Positions 42,927-53,488 of a DNA stretch of 64,000 nucleotides are shown here, one piece after another. A program made the position numbers and the translations under genes. Position 1 is the first letter of the stretch. The number at the start of each line of letters is the position of its first letter. Source of the stretch: Sporopachydermia quercuum (lineage: Eukaryota; Ascomycota; Sporopachydermiomycetes; Sporopachydermiales; Sporopachydermiaceae); NCBI GenBank assembly GCA_001599295.1, contig BCGN01000004.1:178529-242528 (forward strand), given 5' to 3'. The notes under the pieces were generated by a model, which was not told the DNA's origin, did no database searches, and worked only from the letters and a program-made list of their open reading frames with translations.

Positions 42927-44855
42927 ATGTCATCTTCAAATATATCGACAGCTGCAACAACTGCAGGAAGCAGTTCCAATGACTTTGTCAGGAAACTATT
43001 CACAATGCTCGAAGACGAAACATACAATAAAATCGTTAGATGGACTCCTTTGGGTGATAGCTTTGTTGTCATTGATACAAACGACTTCACAAGAGACATC
43101 CTACCAAGACATTTCAAGCACAGCAATTTTGCCTCCTTTGTCCGGCAGCTGAATAAATACGATTTCCATAAAGTGAAAGTGCCAAATGAAGAGAAAGGGA
43201 AGTATGGCGATGGTGCTTGGGAATTCAGACATCCAGAGTTCAGAATTGGTAATAAGGACTCTTTGGATGGCATAAAAAGGAAAGGACCTATACAGAAGAA
43301 ATATACAGTGGAAGACCCAAGTATAGGAAAAACAGTAGCTAGATTAAAGGAAGAGGTGAAATTATTGAAGACAAGCAATGCGCAACTAAGCAGTAAACTG
43401 AAAAACTTGTCGATGGACTACCAAAACGTCCTGGAGAGTATAATCCAGCTGAAAAGCAGCAATGATGTCTATGACCAGTTTTTCAAAGCAGTGGCTCCTT
43501 TTTTCGCTTCTCAAGGTATAAATGTACCTATAATGGCTGCGCTTCCCAGGAATTCTGCTGGGGGGACAATCAATACTGTGGGTGTGGGAAACGGTAGCAA
43601 CCTTAGTAACAACAGCAATACGAGCACTAATAATAGCAATAGCAGCAACACTAATAATCCCCTGAACTCCAATAGCCACATCAAAACTGAAATGACCAAA
43701 CTACAATCTCTGGCTAGTGTAGCAGATGCTCATGCCCCTCCAATACAGCATCAGATATCACCAGGACAGCATAGTCAACAGATCCAGGACTATTCTCCGC
43801 TATCAACAAACGCATTGGACAAATCACCAAGAGCCAGCATACCAAGTGATGTGTCTAATAACTTTGTTACAACTGACTCACCATTACCATCATTAGCGCC
43901 GTTGACACCTATGGCACCAATGGCACCAGTGTCACCTTTGAATGCTGCTTTGAATGCCCCTATGAACGGTCCAATTAATGGCCCAATGAATGGTCCTTTG
44001 CCCGGAGGAAACTCAGGAGGGTCTAATGCTACTAGCAGTAGCGCCACAACAGCAGCAGCAACTCCAGGAACCATTATTGCCAATAACACATCAATAGCAA
44101 GCTCTAATGCTCCCAATCTTAGCTCTGGGGATCGTAAATTCAGAGTTCTACTGGTAGAAGATGATACTGTGTGTATCCAGCTTTGTAGAAGATTCCTCAT
44201 GAAGTATGGATGCACTGTTGATGTAGTAAATGATGGTTTGTCAGCAATCACTCTTGTTGAAAACGACAAATTTGACTTGGTGCTTATGGATATTGTTATG
44301 CCTAATTTAGACGGTGCTTCTGCTACCTCTGTCATTAGACACTTTGACTGTGAGACCCCTATTATTGCTATGACTGGTAATATCCAGGATTCAGATCTAG
44401 TTACCTATTTACAACATGGAATGAGTGATATCCTGGCCAAACCTTTCACAAAAGATGACCTCTATTCAATGCTTGAAAAGCATTTGATGAGAAAGAAGTC
44501 AATATCTGTTAACGGTGGTCCCGGGCCTGTTCCGGTCCCAGTTGCTGGTAACAACGATAACAGTAATATCAATAATAGTAATTCTATCAATACAGTTGGT
44601 AATATGAGAACAGGATCAGAAGGACATATAGCAAGAGGAAGAGATCCAGCAGAACCAGTGCTGATGAATAACAGTTCTAGGAATGGTAGCCATGCCAATA
44701 GTAATGGCAATAGCAATAATAGTACTGGCAATAATAATAGTAATTCTAACGGTAATAACGTGAATGATCCGAGTATCTATAATGTTGGAAACATGATAAA
44801 TATGATGCAACCTATTGAAGTGGCGTATCCTCAGAAGAAACAGAGAATCAACTGA
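42927..44855 (+). CDS. SKN7: Response-regulator transcription factor Skn7
   Basis: Skn7 is a nuclear DNA-binding response regulator that receives phosphate from the Sln1-Ypd1 phosphorelay and also acts with Yap1 in the oxidative-stress response. The 642 residues show an HSF-type DNA-binding domain at about 18-118, including FASFVRQLNKYDFHKVKV. A coiled coil lies at about 135-180. Asn/Ser- and Pro/Met-rich low-complexity linkers follow, then a receiver domain at about 404-520. In the receiver the acidic pair is E411/D412/D413, the phospho-acceptor is D455 in LMDIVMPNLDG, and T483 and K505 complete the site. The CTG in FVRQLNKY sits on an invariant leucine. The C-terminal tail is poly-Asn/Ser. 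Confidence 0.97.
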   Translation: MSSSNISTAATTAGSSSNDFVRKLFTMLEDETYNKIVRWTPLGDSFVVIDTNDFTRDILPRHFKHSNFASFVRQLNKYDFHKVKVPNEEKGKYGDGAWEFRHPEFRIGNKDSLDGIKRKGPIQKKYTVEDPSIGKTVARLKEEVKLLKTSNAQLSSKLKNLSMDYQNVLESIIQLKSSNDVYDQFFKAVAPFFASQGINVPIMAALPRNSAGGTINTVGVGNGSNLSNNSNTSTNNSNSSNTNNPLNSNSHIKTEMTKLQSLASVADAHAPPIQHQISPGQHSQQIQDYSPLSTNALDKSPRASIPSDVSNNFVTTDSPLPSLAPLTPMAPMAPVSPLNAALNAPMNGPINGPMNGPLPGGNSGGSNATSSSATTAAATPGTIIANNTSIASSNAPNLSSGDRKFRVLLVEDDTVCIQLCRRFLMKYGCTVDVVNDGLSAITLVENDKFDLVLMDIVMPNLDGASATSVIRHFDCETPIIAMTGNIQDSDLVTYLQHGMSDILAKPFTKDDLYSMLEKHLMRKKSISVNGGPGPVPVPVAGNNDNSNINNSNSINTVGNMRTGSEGHIARGRDPAEPVLMNNSSRNGSHANSNGNSNNSTGNNNSNSNGNNVNDPSIYNVGNMINMMQPIEVAYPQKKQRIN

Positions 44856-46963
44856 GGAAATGGATGAAGGAAATGGATTAGTATGAGTTGAAACAAAAGG
44901 CTGGATTCATAGAAATAGTTTATGCGTGATAGCCAATTCTGTTAGATATATATATTCATACTAAACTCATAACAGTATACTGGGCATTGGTTTTTACTCG
45001 TTTATAATGAAACAACAGCTGAGTAAGCGCGAATCAGCAAATCAGCAAATGAGAGATACCTAGCAAATTTCTTATAGTAATAGCTTCTCTGCTGTTCTGA
45101 CATGAAATATCGGATTCCTTGTCATCAGTGCTCTTTCTTNATATTCTCATTTACCTCCAATTCCTATACATTTTGATTTGCCTTCCTATTTTCCATTTAG
45201 AACCGCTGGGTAGTCAACTGATAGATCGAAGACAGGCAGCCTCGATAGCGAAAATGGGACTTTACTGCAAGTGCGAACTGCTCAACAAGTCAATTGTTCA
45301 ATTTATCCTCCNNGGTATCGAACCTAATAAAAATGAAGACTCACTTAGATCATTTAAATTAATGAATGTTCATTTCATGTTCTAAATGTATGTTGTTCTT
45401 AAGAATCATGAGGCTTATGCTACGTTATCACGGTATTGAAGGTGTTGTCTTCTCTATAATAATTACTAGGTAAACAAGTGTTTACCTCCCAAATGTTGGG
45501 TGTATATTTTTGTATTAGTAGTTAATGTATGTTATTATGCTTAGTTTCCACTGATTTGCCAAATGTCGTAATCATGGATAAATGGGTGCTATGCTTGCTG
45601 TGCTTGCTAGAGTTCGTTCATACTGCTGATATTAGATGTCCGTTGGAGCATAGAAAAATGATGAAAAACCGACTCGGATAAACTTCAATAATATATCCTT
45701 TATATTAATATGATTTATATTCGTTCTGGCTGGTTTCATTGTTGATGTAAAATATCTTCTCAAGGTTAATCCATATTAATAGTGCTGTTTCAGGCTGTTG
45801 GGACTAAAGGATGTGCCAACAGAAGAGCCAACAGAATTATAAGCCGAATAAGCCCTGATTTGAGCCCGTTACTTGCTGATTATGAGATGGTTTTGATATA
45901 TTATATGAACCGGTTATGAACCTGATATGAACCTGATATGCTGAAGTACATCAAATACCTTTACCAAAGTACACTCCTGGGAGCTAAGAGACACGAGTNA
46001 GAAGCATTATCAACGGTGGGAATGGGAAAACTAGTCAAAATGCCCATGGGTTTTGCTTAGGCTTAGATGATGAGAGCAAGCTGGTGCGTATTATATGAAT
46101 TCGATAGATTTGGTGAACCAATTGAATTAGATTCATGGGAGAACAAAGAAAGAAGGTAGATTTAGATGGAATATTATTATTTCGGCTTGTTGGCCATGCT
46201 TTGTGGGAACTTATTGCTTAAAGAGCATTCTTTTGGTTGAGGGTTTATCGTATAGAAATAAGTAGAAACTATCCACTGTGTTGTTGGTAAGTATAGAAAT
46301 ATATGTATATATTTATTATCCCTGAAAGGCAGGCATGTCCTGCCATTGTTATCGCATGCCATGTTGAACTACTAAATATTGCTAAATTCTGCTCTGCGCT
46401 GAAAAAAGCTAGATATTCTCTTGAGTTTGCACAAATAGCTATTTACTGAATACTCTATTCCACTTACACCTGCCCAGTATGGTAGACTGAACAGATGTAA
46501 TAGATAATAAATAAGTAAATAAATAAGAGAGATAAAATTGCATAGAATATGGCGATGAGTATATAAACCTACGAATGTACGAACCATGCTTTATTTCGGT
46601 CTGGTTTATTTCGCTATGAGTTTTGTATGCCATAAAGCCCTTAGAATTCAAAGTAAAGTGATATAGACCATATAGCACATATAGCATATATTTGTGATCG
46701 CCAGGTGTAATAAATATGACCCAAAATTATTAGTTTATTACTTTTTATTACCTTTCATAATAACAATAGTCTTGATAATGATTGTTATTCCAACAGCAGT
46801 ACAACTATAGCAAAGGCTTCAACAGTTCATACTGACTGTGCTTGTCTTCGTTGGGTGATTTGCAGAGATACCTTTCCTCCAGCGTACCAGAACAACTAAG
46901 AATCAAAATAAAATAAAAATAAAAAAGATAAAATTAAGGCAACCTACACATCAACCAACTTCA
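44856..46963. other. Intergenic region after SKN7
   Basis: 2.1 kb with no supported gene. It holds a three-copy 11-bp tandem repeat at 45905-45937 and two adjacent N bases at 45313-45314. Frames at 45119-45385 and 46177-46687 are AT-driven. An A-rich leader lies just before 46964. Confidence 0.45.
45905..45937. repeat. 11-bp tandem repeat, three copies
   Basis: ATGAACCTGAT occurs at 45916 and 45927, and a diverged copy ATGAACCGGTT at 45905. It is in non-coding DNA between SKN7 and SET5. Confidence 0.8.
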
Positions 46964-47116
46964 ATGAACATATTTCAAAGATCAACCAAATCTCTGTCAG
47001 CGGTAAGTCTGGCTGTTACAGCAAGACAGAATTCTTCTGCACTATCGCCAGTAAATATGTTGTGGATATCTGCTTTTTTTCTCCTTCTGTTTGAATATTA
47101 CTCTGTTAATGATTAA
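46964..47116 (+). CDS. Candidate 50-residue mitochondrial membrane protein
   Basis: An ATG frame of 50 residues follows an A-rich leader typical of a yeast 5' UTR. It starts with a presequence-like stretch (basic, Ser/Thr/Ala-rich, no acid: MNIFQRSTKSLSA and onward). It then has a single hydrophobic helix around LWISAFFLLLF and a short tail. This is the layout of small respiratory-chain or ATP-synthase subunits, though I match none. A GTAAGT hexamer after codon 13 could instead be an intron donor. No TACTAAC follows, although an acceptor near 47399 would lead to a short hydrophobic ending. The sequence features are seen; the gene is inference. Confidence 0.35.
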   Translation: MNIFQRSTKSLSAVSLAVTARQNSSALSPVNMLWISAFFLLLFEYYSVND

Positions 47117-47657
47117 GCACCCGTCTTAGATTAATCCCTAAAAATACTATAAGATTTAGGATATTGTAGATTCACTCTATAGCTTTCTAGCTGAAAGTCC
47201 TGATTGTAGTTATAAGGACTTATTTACATAACGGTATAACGGCATAATAGCATACATTTATTGCTATTCACACTATTCGTAATACTCATCTCATTCCAAC
47301 AATTAACCATTCCCAAGCATCAGATGAATAAAATGCTGTAGCATCTGATCTAATATAATATGATGTAACGTAATGCACTTTGTATATCTGCACAGGCAGG
47401 CAGGAATAGTTGCAGTATGCTGGTTTAAATAGCATTAAATGACCTTGTTTGACAACTTCTTTGAAGGGATCATTTCATATTGTATTGTATATCCTCATAT
47501 TAAACGGCAGGTCTACCATTAAATCTTCTCTACATCTTCCTCAGTTATCATATTCATACAGATTAGAAGCTCTGAAAAACCAGTAAATTCTCTGGTATGT
47601 TCATAGTTCTCTTGGCATTAGATTGACTATATTAATTCATAATCGCATCGAGAAATC
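47117..47657. other. Intergenic region before the SET5 3' end
   Basis: 541 bp, AT-rich, with no gene seen unless it carries a second exon of the 46964 candidate. Confidence 0.4.
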
Positions 47658-49172
47658 CTATTCATTCAAAACAACAGGTTCTTCATCAAAACGAACCGAT
47701 TTCCTCCGTTGACGTTCACCAGTTTCTGGAACTATCTCAAACTCTTCTTCAGCACTTAAAACATCCTTCCGGAACTGTTGGATCGAACTTAATGCTTCCT
47801 CGGGCGATTTGAACATCTCCAGGGTTTCGGGAGCAATAGGAATAGCAACTGGAGTGCTTTTAGTCGACAAATTAACATCAACAGCAGATCCTGCAGTAGA
47901 TGGTGTAGCAGACGGTGCGTTTAAACCAGTTACAGCATTNATACTTGTAGCAGCAGCAGTATTAGTAGGATTAACAGTAGAATTGCTGTTAATACTAGCA
48001 ATGGCAGCACCACCCTTCTCTTCCGTCTTACATCTATTACAGTTACATATAAATCCCCAATTGACTCTCAAATCGTTTTTCCGCTTCACAACAGTACTTT
48101 TAGGATTGACATAGCACGTGGTAAGCTCCTCATTAGCAGCAATAACTCTCTTAGTTACTACTTCAATTCCATTCACTCTGGCAAGGAACTTCACATCAAC
48201 ATTACAGTCGCAGGCATGATTCAAATGTGACTGCACTTTGAAAATACTTCCATCAACATTGTTAATGTTGAAAGCTCCTAAATCATGCAAATAGGTATCA
48301 TAGCTGTAATCAGGCGTGTCAGATTCACTGTTGCTGCTATTAGTAACTAATCCGGGGACAGCTTTCAGTAGTAAAGCATAACCTTGCTTCCATAGATTCT
48401 CGGTCTGTTCAGCAGCCAGAGGAGCATCATTCACAGCTTTCTGCCGCACAGCTTGAGATACTCTTGCCATTGATTCAAAGAATTTCAGTTTTTCTTCATC
48501 TTTCAAACAGGTTATCCTGATATAAGCTACAGCGTAAGCTGCCATCCATTGATTCACTATACAGAAGTCTTCATAGGCAACGAGATCTTGATGGCTTACA
48601 AGCACACCTTTATTATTCTTGCTAGAGGAATGATGGGAATGGTACATTGTTGCGTGGATTTTATCACTTTTCCTGCATTTCGTGTTACACCACCGTGCAC
48701 TGCAGTTATTGCAGTCAATACTCAATAGCTTTGATTGAAAGGACCTAGCACAGAATGTACATGCCATAGCTTTACGAATCAAAGAAATATGGTCCAAAGG
48801 CGGAACCAAAAACATAGCTTCTTCTTTCCACAGCGTAGTGTTTTCTGGTATCGTTTTCACAGCTATTAAACCATTTCCTTTGGATTTACTGAATTTCTGT
48901 AGCCGTATGCTTTGTGGTAGCTCGGGTAGATCTATTGGTGATGACTTGATCTCGCTAGCATATGTGAACAAAGGAGCATTCAATTGTAAGCCGTAGGACT
49001 TCAACAACGATTTCAGCCGTTTTTCTGATAGCTGCCATGTTGGATTTCTTTGTCGGATCAGCCCATGAAGTTTGCCAATGCCCAGCAGTTCNGTAGCTGG
49101 GTCCTCCTTCCACAGAGCGATGACTGCGGACACTACTTCTCTTTCATGAGGAGTAACGCTAGGAGCACTCAT
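47658..49172 (-). CDS. SET5: SET-domain lysine methyltransferase Set5
   Basis: Set5 of Saccharomyces methylates histone H4 on lysines 5, 8 and 12. ATG 49172 gives 504 residues and matches the family start; the frame is open 23 codons further upstream. The SET domain is split by a zinc cluster at 138-167 (CTFC, CNNC, WCNTKC). The SET core carries NHACDCNV (318-325) and EELTTCYV (348-355). A post-SET Cys cluster (376, 378, 381; GFICNCNRC) completes the active site. The usual NHSC reads NHAC here. A low-complexity Ala/Thr/Ser tail ends in a basic/acidic C-terminus. Length and domain order fit Set5 rather than Set6. Confidence 0.9.
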   Translation of the reverse strand: MSAPSVTPHEREVVSAVIALWKEDPAXELLGIGKLHGLIRQRNPTWQLSEKRLKSLLKSYGLQLNAPLFTYASEIKSSPIDLPELPQSIRLQKFSKSKGNGLIAVKTIPENTTLWKEEAMFLVPPLDHISLIRKAMACTFCARSFQSKLLSIDCNNCSARWCNTKCRKSDKIHATMYHSHHSSSKNNKGVLVSHQDLVAYEDFCIVNQWMAAYAVAYIRITCLKDEEKLKFFESMARVSQAVRQKAVNDAPLAAEQTENLWKQGYALLLKAVPGLVTNSSNSESDTPDYSYDTYLHDLGAFNINNVDGSIFKVQSHLNHACDCNVDVKFLARVNGIEVVTKRVIAANEELTTCYVNPKSTVVKRKNDLRVNWGFICNCNRCKTEEKGGAAIASINSNSTVNPTNTAAATSXNAVTGLNAPSATPSTAGSAVDVNLSTKSTPVAIPIAPETLEMFKSPEEALSSIQQFRKDVLSAEEEFEIVPETGERQRRKSVRFDEEPVVLNE

Positions 49173-50519
49173 TTCAAACGGTATGCTGGAAGTAAAGAAA
49201 GAAGGAATTAGTGACGTTTGTAAATGACAACTAGAGGACAACTAGTCGTTTTGCAGCGGAAATAGGACTAGATTTCTGGTGAAAAAAGGGTGAATTGGGA
49301 GTCAGGAGACCCAAGGATATGATAATTGAAAATTTTGTAGACGAATTGCGGAGAAGATTATAAGTGAATGTTGAGATTTTGTTTATGATGACGTGATATG
49401 AAATTTGGGATTTATACAAGATATTTCATGGTAATTTAGGTGAATTTGTAGAGGGTTGTTCTCAAGAATATGATGATATGGAGAAAGATACAATAAATGG
49501 GTAGGAATATGAAAACGGAATTAAATATTATTAGAAATTCTGGAAGAATAAATTATTAGACTAGAATACCATTCAGGCAAAAGTTTAGTAGTGAAAATCG
49601 TCGCTAGGAATTAATAGTCGAAAAGCGTTAGATTCNAATACATTATGCATGAAGAGATGGTTCAGCAACATAATGCATTAATCTGCATAGTGTCAAACTT
49701 TAAATTTATTCTTCATTCTCGTTACTTTCCGTTCAACGCTTTGATTTTGCATTCTTCCAACTCAAAGTACAACTAGGAGTACTCTTAATTATTATTCAAG
49801 GTCAAGTTCAACTCCCTCTGCATGCAAAAGAGAGGCAAAGCAAATGTATGGTCGATTTCCCGCTTCCAAACCTCGGCTATTTCATGTACCAAAAATGCTT
49901 TGGAACAGCCCCCGCATGTTATATTAGAAATATCGGAAATCATTGCATAATGAGTCTCTTCTACTCAACAAAAGGATTCAGAGCACCAGTATCCCAAATA
50001 GCTTTACTATCTCTGATTTCCATTCAAAAGCCCAAGTATCTAACTCAGAGCTTCATACATTTTCTATTAATACCTCCCAAAGCTCTTCTTTTTCTCTCAA
50101 ATCTAATAAATNCTCAAATACCTTTCTTCGTTTTACAGACCATTATTTCCGATATATTGCCAATTTTCCTTTTCTAAACCTTAATTACCCAACTATCTCC
50201 CATGTTCCCCTCTTCCCCAGTTTCTCCCGATCGGAGCAANCGTTACCCATTTGGCACAAATAAATCAACCACAATTGTTATCGCTGTTCTTTTCTTCCTC
50301 TCTGTTTCTTCTAACGAAAAGGGCTTTCTCTTATTGCTATAAGAACAAATGGTATACTACAAAACCATCTATAGAATCTTATATTGCAGAGTTTGCTGTA
50401 GATTAGCGTGTTAAAGGGCAGTTATCTTACTACGTGAAGTTCAATTCCTGGTGCACATTTCGAACTTCTGAATAGAAAGCGAACTGACTATACCACTGCT
50501 TTGTGATAATTATCCGACA
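49173..50519. other. Divergent promoter region
   Basis: 1.35 kb between SET5 and the FMP10-like gene. Overlapping frames at 49848-50263 are open in several registers because of pyrimidine-rich composition and are not supported. Confidence 0.5.
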
Positions 50520-51479
50520 ATGTATCGTGTCCGACTGGCCCACGGAATCTATTTCCGAAACTCGGCAGTATTTCCGTTCAGAGATTCAATCCGAAACTCT
50601 TTCCGCATTCAGTTCCGAAGTTTCAGATCAAGCCGTTTCCACTCAAATGAGAGCAAACCTAAGCAGTCTTTTATCGATAAACTACTGTTTGACGGAATCC
50701 CCAAGAATAACAGGCTAGATCGCCGAAGCCGTCTTTTTATGTATGCTTTTTTCACATTCTTAGGAGCTTTTACAGCAAGCCAGGTTCCTTTTTATAAGAT
50801 CTTTGATATGTTGCGCGAATCGCATCCCGTGCCGGGTTCTTTTGATGAAAGAGCTTACCAGGCAAATCTAGAACGGAAACTGGAGAACGTAGCAATAGTT
50901 CGCAAGCTGGGCGAGAATGAAAACTACAGTCTTGTGAAACCATGGGAAGATATCACTGAGCAGAAAGTGCTCAAAAAATCTCTTATCAGCGGCGCGTTGA
51001 GTACTTCCGGTGCAATTCCTATCAAGCCCTTGGTGTTTCGGGATGAAAAGAACAAGCGCGAAACAGTTGTAATTTATGCTGGTAGAAAGCTATCTAGCTA
51101 TCCTTTTATTGTTCATGGGGGAATTTTGGCTACACTAGTCGATGAAGTAATGGCAGCAACAGGGGCTATTGCTGTTGGAAAAGAAAAATGGAATAAAACA
51201 CTAGAGCTACGGTACCACGCCCCATCAAGAGTAGGACAATTTTTGGTTATCAGTGGAGAAGTGGTAAAGGAGGAAATCGTTGATGGAGTTCCTGTAGCCA
51301 CTGTCACAGGAAAAATAGAGTCTCAAGACGGGAAACTGTTGGTATCAGCCAAAGGACGTGTTGTTAGTACAAAAAATGAGGATAAAATAAAGACAGGATT
51401 TGNTATTAATGATAAAACCAATACAGGTGGATTTTCTAGTTGGGTAAGATGGTTTTCAGTTGGGCTAATAAAGGCATAA
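50520..51479 (+). CDS. FMP10: Mitochondrial hot-dog thioesterase-family protein, FMP10-like
   Basis: The protein belongs to the 4HBT/hot-dog superfamily, whose members hydrolyse acyl-CoA thioesters; Saccharomyces Fmp10 is mitochondrial with unknown substrate. The 319 residues begin with an Arg-rich, acid-poor presequence of about 45 residues. A probable membrane helix (LFMYAFFTFLGAFTASQ, about 72-88) is next, then a linker, then the hot-dog domain. Its central helix is SYPFIVHGGILATLVDEVM at 193-211, and the core strand LELRYHAPSRVGQFLVISGEV follows. The HGG motif is the characteristic family element. The catalytic reaction is inferred from the fold only. The protein is somewhat longer than yeast Fmp10 (244 residues), mainly at the N-terminus. 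Confidence 0.8.
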   Translation: MYRVRLAHGIYFRNSAVFPFRDSIRNSFRIQFRSFRSSRFHSNESKPKQSFIDKLLFDGIPKNNRLDRRSRLFMYAFFTFLGAFTASQVPFYKIFDMLRESHPVPGSFDERAYQANLERKLENVAIVRKLGENENYSLVKPWEDITEQKVLKKSLISGALSTSGAIPIKPLVFRDEKNKRETVVIYAGRKLSSYPFIVHGGILATLVDEVMAATGAIAVGKEKWNKTLELRYHAPSRVGQFLVISGEVVKEEIVDGVPVATVTGKIESQDGKLLVSAKGRVVSTKNEDKIKTGFXINDKTNTGGFSSWVRWFSVGLIKA

Positions 51480-51912
51480 AAGTTTGACGATACTTGTTTT
51501 ACCTCCTTTTATGTATGGTGGTAGATGTTAGTAAAAGGTGAATGCGTTCTGGTAGTGTGGTGATTATAATCGGTAGTGCTCAACGTTTGAGCTCGAGGTA
51601 CGACTTATATCACCGTGAAAATAACAGAGATACTGGCTGAGACGGGGCGTACGGACACGAGAGGATTACTCCATAATAAATGCAAGTTTAATAGCCATAG
51701 TAATAACAATAATAATAATTAATAATAAGACTCTTGAAGCAACGTGCAAGTAATGAATAAGCCAGTGTATTGATTGTTCTCATAGTACTATGATAGAAAG
51801 TTATTAGATCTACTTCGATACAAACATACTATAGCATAATTCATGTTATCAATTTGATCATATCCTATACCATTATGACAAATATACTTAAGAGATGAAG
51901 CTAAGCAAGCGA
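51480..51912. other. Intergenic region after the FMP10-like gene
   Basis: 433 bp with no supported gene. A minus-strand branch-like TACTAAC (GTTAGTA at 51528-51534) has no convincing partner exons. Confidence 0.4.
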
Positions 51913-52116
51913 TCAGTTCGTCATCAAATCTTCCTGAACACCTGAGTCAAATGTACGATAAATTGCAGGAACATCATCATATTTACCTGATTTGAAATCC
52001 TGTGGAATACTCTTCCGAGTACCACTACCAACAATCTTCAAATTGCAATATCCTCTAACGCTTTCCATTCTTCTCAAGCAAAATTCAGTTCTCCCATTGA
52101 TAATGCAACTGGCCGT
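51913..52116 (-). pseudogene. Orphan coding-like segment, 68 codons
   Basis: On the minus strand an open stretch starts right after a TAG that could be a splice acceptor (52119-52117) and ends at a TGA at 51915-51913. Its first ATG is at 52068, giving 51 residues. Composition is very protein-like: YCNLKIVGSGTRKSIP is followed by a Tyr/Asp-rich stretch ending TFDSGVQED. The pattern C-x-NL-x-I-x-GSG then Y then D-x-G faintly recalls the C-terminal part of fungal AA9 polysaccharide monooxygenases, but this may be coincidence. No convincing upstream exon or branch site is visible. It may be a last exon, a relic, or a tiny gene. Confidence 0.3.
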
Positions 52117-52441
52117 CTAGGTCATTTTTTTCTAAAATCATCTTGACCTTTCAAACTATTTATCCTGTTTTCCTTCATATTCGTCTATAAAACTTTTCAT
52201 CTCAATCAATTCAATTAGCAGAACCGCTTTACCCTATCTCATCATACCTAAACGCTAGCCAATCATCTTACTAATGCTAGATATCATACAGAATTAGTAT
52301 TTTCGTTCTTTTCCTCTTGACTGTAGTAGTCTTAGATTTGTGGAATTTATACTGGTATTTAAACTGGTATTCATATTAGTAGTATACCGATCAAATACCT
52401 CTATCATACTATTCATCCATGTTGTACATATTTTATAGAAA

Positions 52442-53488
52442 TCACAGTTGCTGATCTCTTCTGTNTAGTTTGTCATTAATAATTAGAGCATCTAATAGCT
52501 CATCGTGTTCTTCGCAAGGAATTGACTCAACTAATTGAGTTTCTAAACCAACAGCAACTAAATAGTTAAAATCTGTTAGCATTATATGTGTAACTACAAC
52601 ACATACCGCAATATACACCGATATAAGACAACTGATATCTATCGATATATTATGAGGTTCNGCTACCATAATGGGCTCCTGGTAATCGTACATACCTTTA
52701 AAAGGATTGCCCTTTTTTGCATTGTTTTCAATGAATTCACGATAGGTTCTGAAATAAGTATCATAGTACCCTTTTCCATGTCCTATTCTTTGAAAGTGCC
52801 TATTGAATGCAACTCCTGGTACTATTATCAAATCCAGGCCCTCGCTATTCAATGCTAGATGTATAAATGTCAGTATGGAGAACATAGAAGACAGAACATA
52901 GACAATCTGCTATTCGCATTCCTGTGGATGCATTCAAAGATGTCGGTACTCTCCCAAACAGCATTTCATATAGGTAATAATGCTGTGTAATGCTCCCCTG
53001 GTAAACACTTCACTGTAAAGCACCATTCAGTTCATTTGCTATCTACAGCTTAAACAAAAGAAAATCTGCTCATTATAATCCAACTGCGACACATCTCCTT
53101 ATTTTTATTACAAAATTTTTTAAAACATACCGTCATATTGCTTATCATAAATAGGTTCTCTTATTTTATATTTGCCTTTTGGTTCTAACCCCTCATAATC
53201 AGATAGCGACTTTATCCTAACCATTGACATATGCCTACCATTTGAGTATACAATTGGTAAGTATACGTTCTTGCCGTGGTTGAAAGCAGCTTTGATCATC
53301 AAATCAGTTTCAACTTCATTATCTAAATGAGCATAAAATGCGATATTCGTGGCTTTTTTGTATTCAGGTAAAGAATGAAGAATATATGATATGTTAGATG
53401 ATTGTCGTTTGATCTCACTTGGAGTCAGTGTGCGTAGCAGTTTCGATACTTCCTGACGAAGAGCCTTTTTCGAATGCGCTATACTCAT
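52442..53488 (-). CDS. FAU1: 5-Formyltetrahydrofolate cyclo-ligase, three exons
   Basis: This enzyme converts 5-formyl-THF to 5,10-methenyl-THF with ATP, returning folate to the one-carbon pool. The gene is broken by two introns. Exon 1 is 53488-53131, exon 2 is 52854-52696 and exon 3 is 52557-52442. Intron 1 (276 nt) has donor GTATGT, branch TACTGAC (complement of 52869-52875) and acceptor CTAG. Intron 2 (138 nt) has donor GTATGT, branch TGCTAAC (52575-52581) and acceptor TTTAG. Both introns are phase 1 and the total is 633 nt, or 210 residues. Exon 1 has the Lys/Arg start and the EVETDLMIKAAFNHGKNVYLP block. Exon 2 has DLIIVPGVAFNRHF and the nucleotide-binding RIGHGKGYYD. Exon 3 has VAVGLETQLVESIPCEEHD. 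ATG 53488 is chosen because the upstream 27 codons are not family-like. Confidence 0.92.

Noticed and set aside
43386-43699. Antisense frames over SKN7 low-complexity linkers
   Set aside because: Shadows of Asn/Ser repeat codons in the sense gene.
45305-45330. Minus-strand GGTTCGATACC, possible T arm
   Set aside because: Two stem positions are N and no matching acceptor stem or A box is seen.
49848-50263. 109- and 106-codon plus-strand frames before the FMP10-like gene
   Set aside because: Two registers are open together through a pyrimidine-rich leader; neither has protein-like composition.
50440-50460. GTTCAATTCC, possible tRNA T arm
   Set aside because: The flanking bases cannot form a 5-bp stem and no acceptor or anticodon arm is present.
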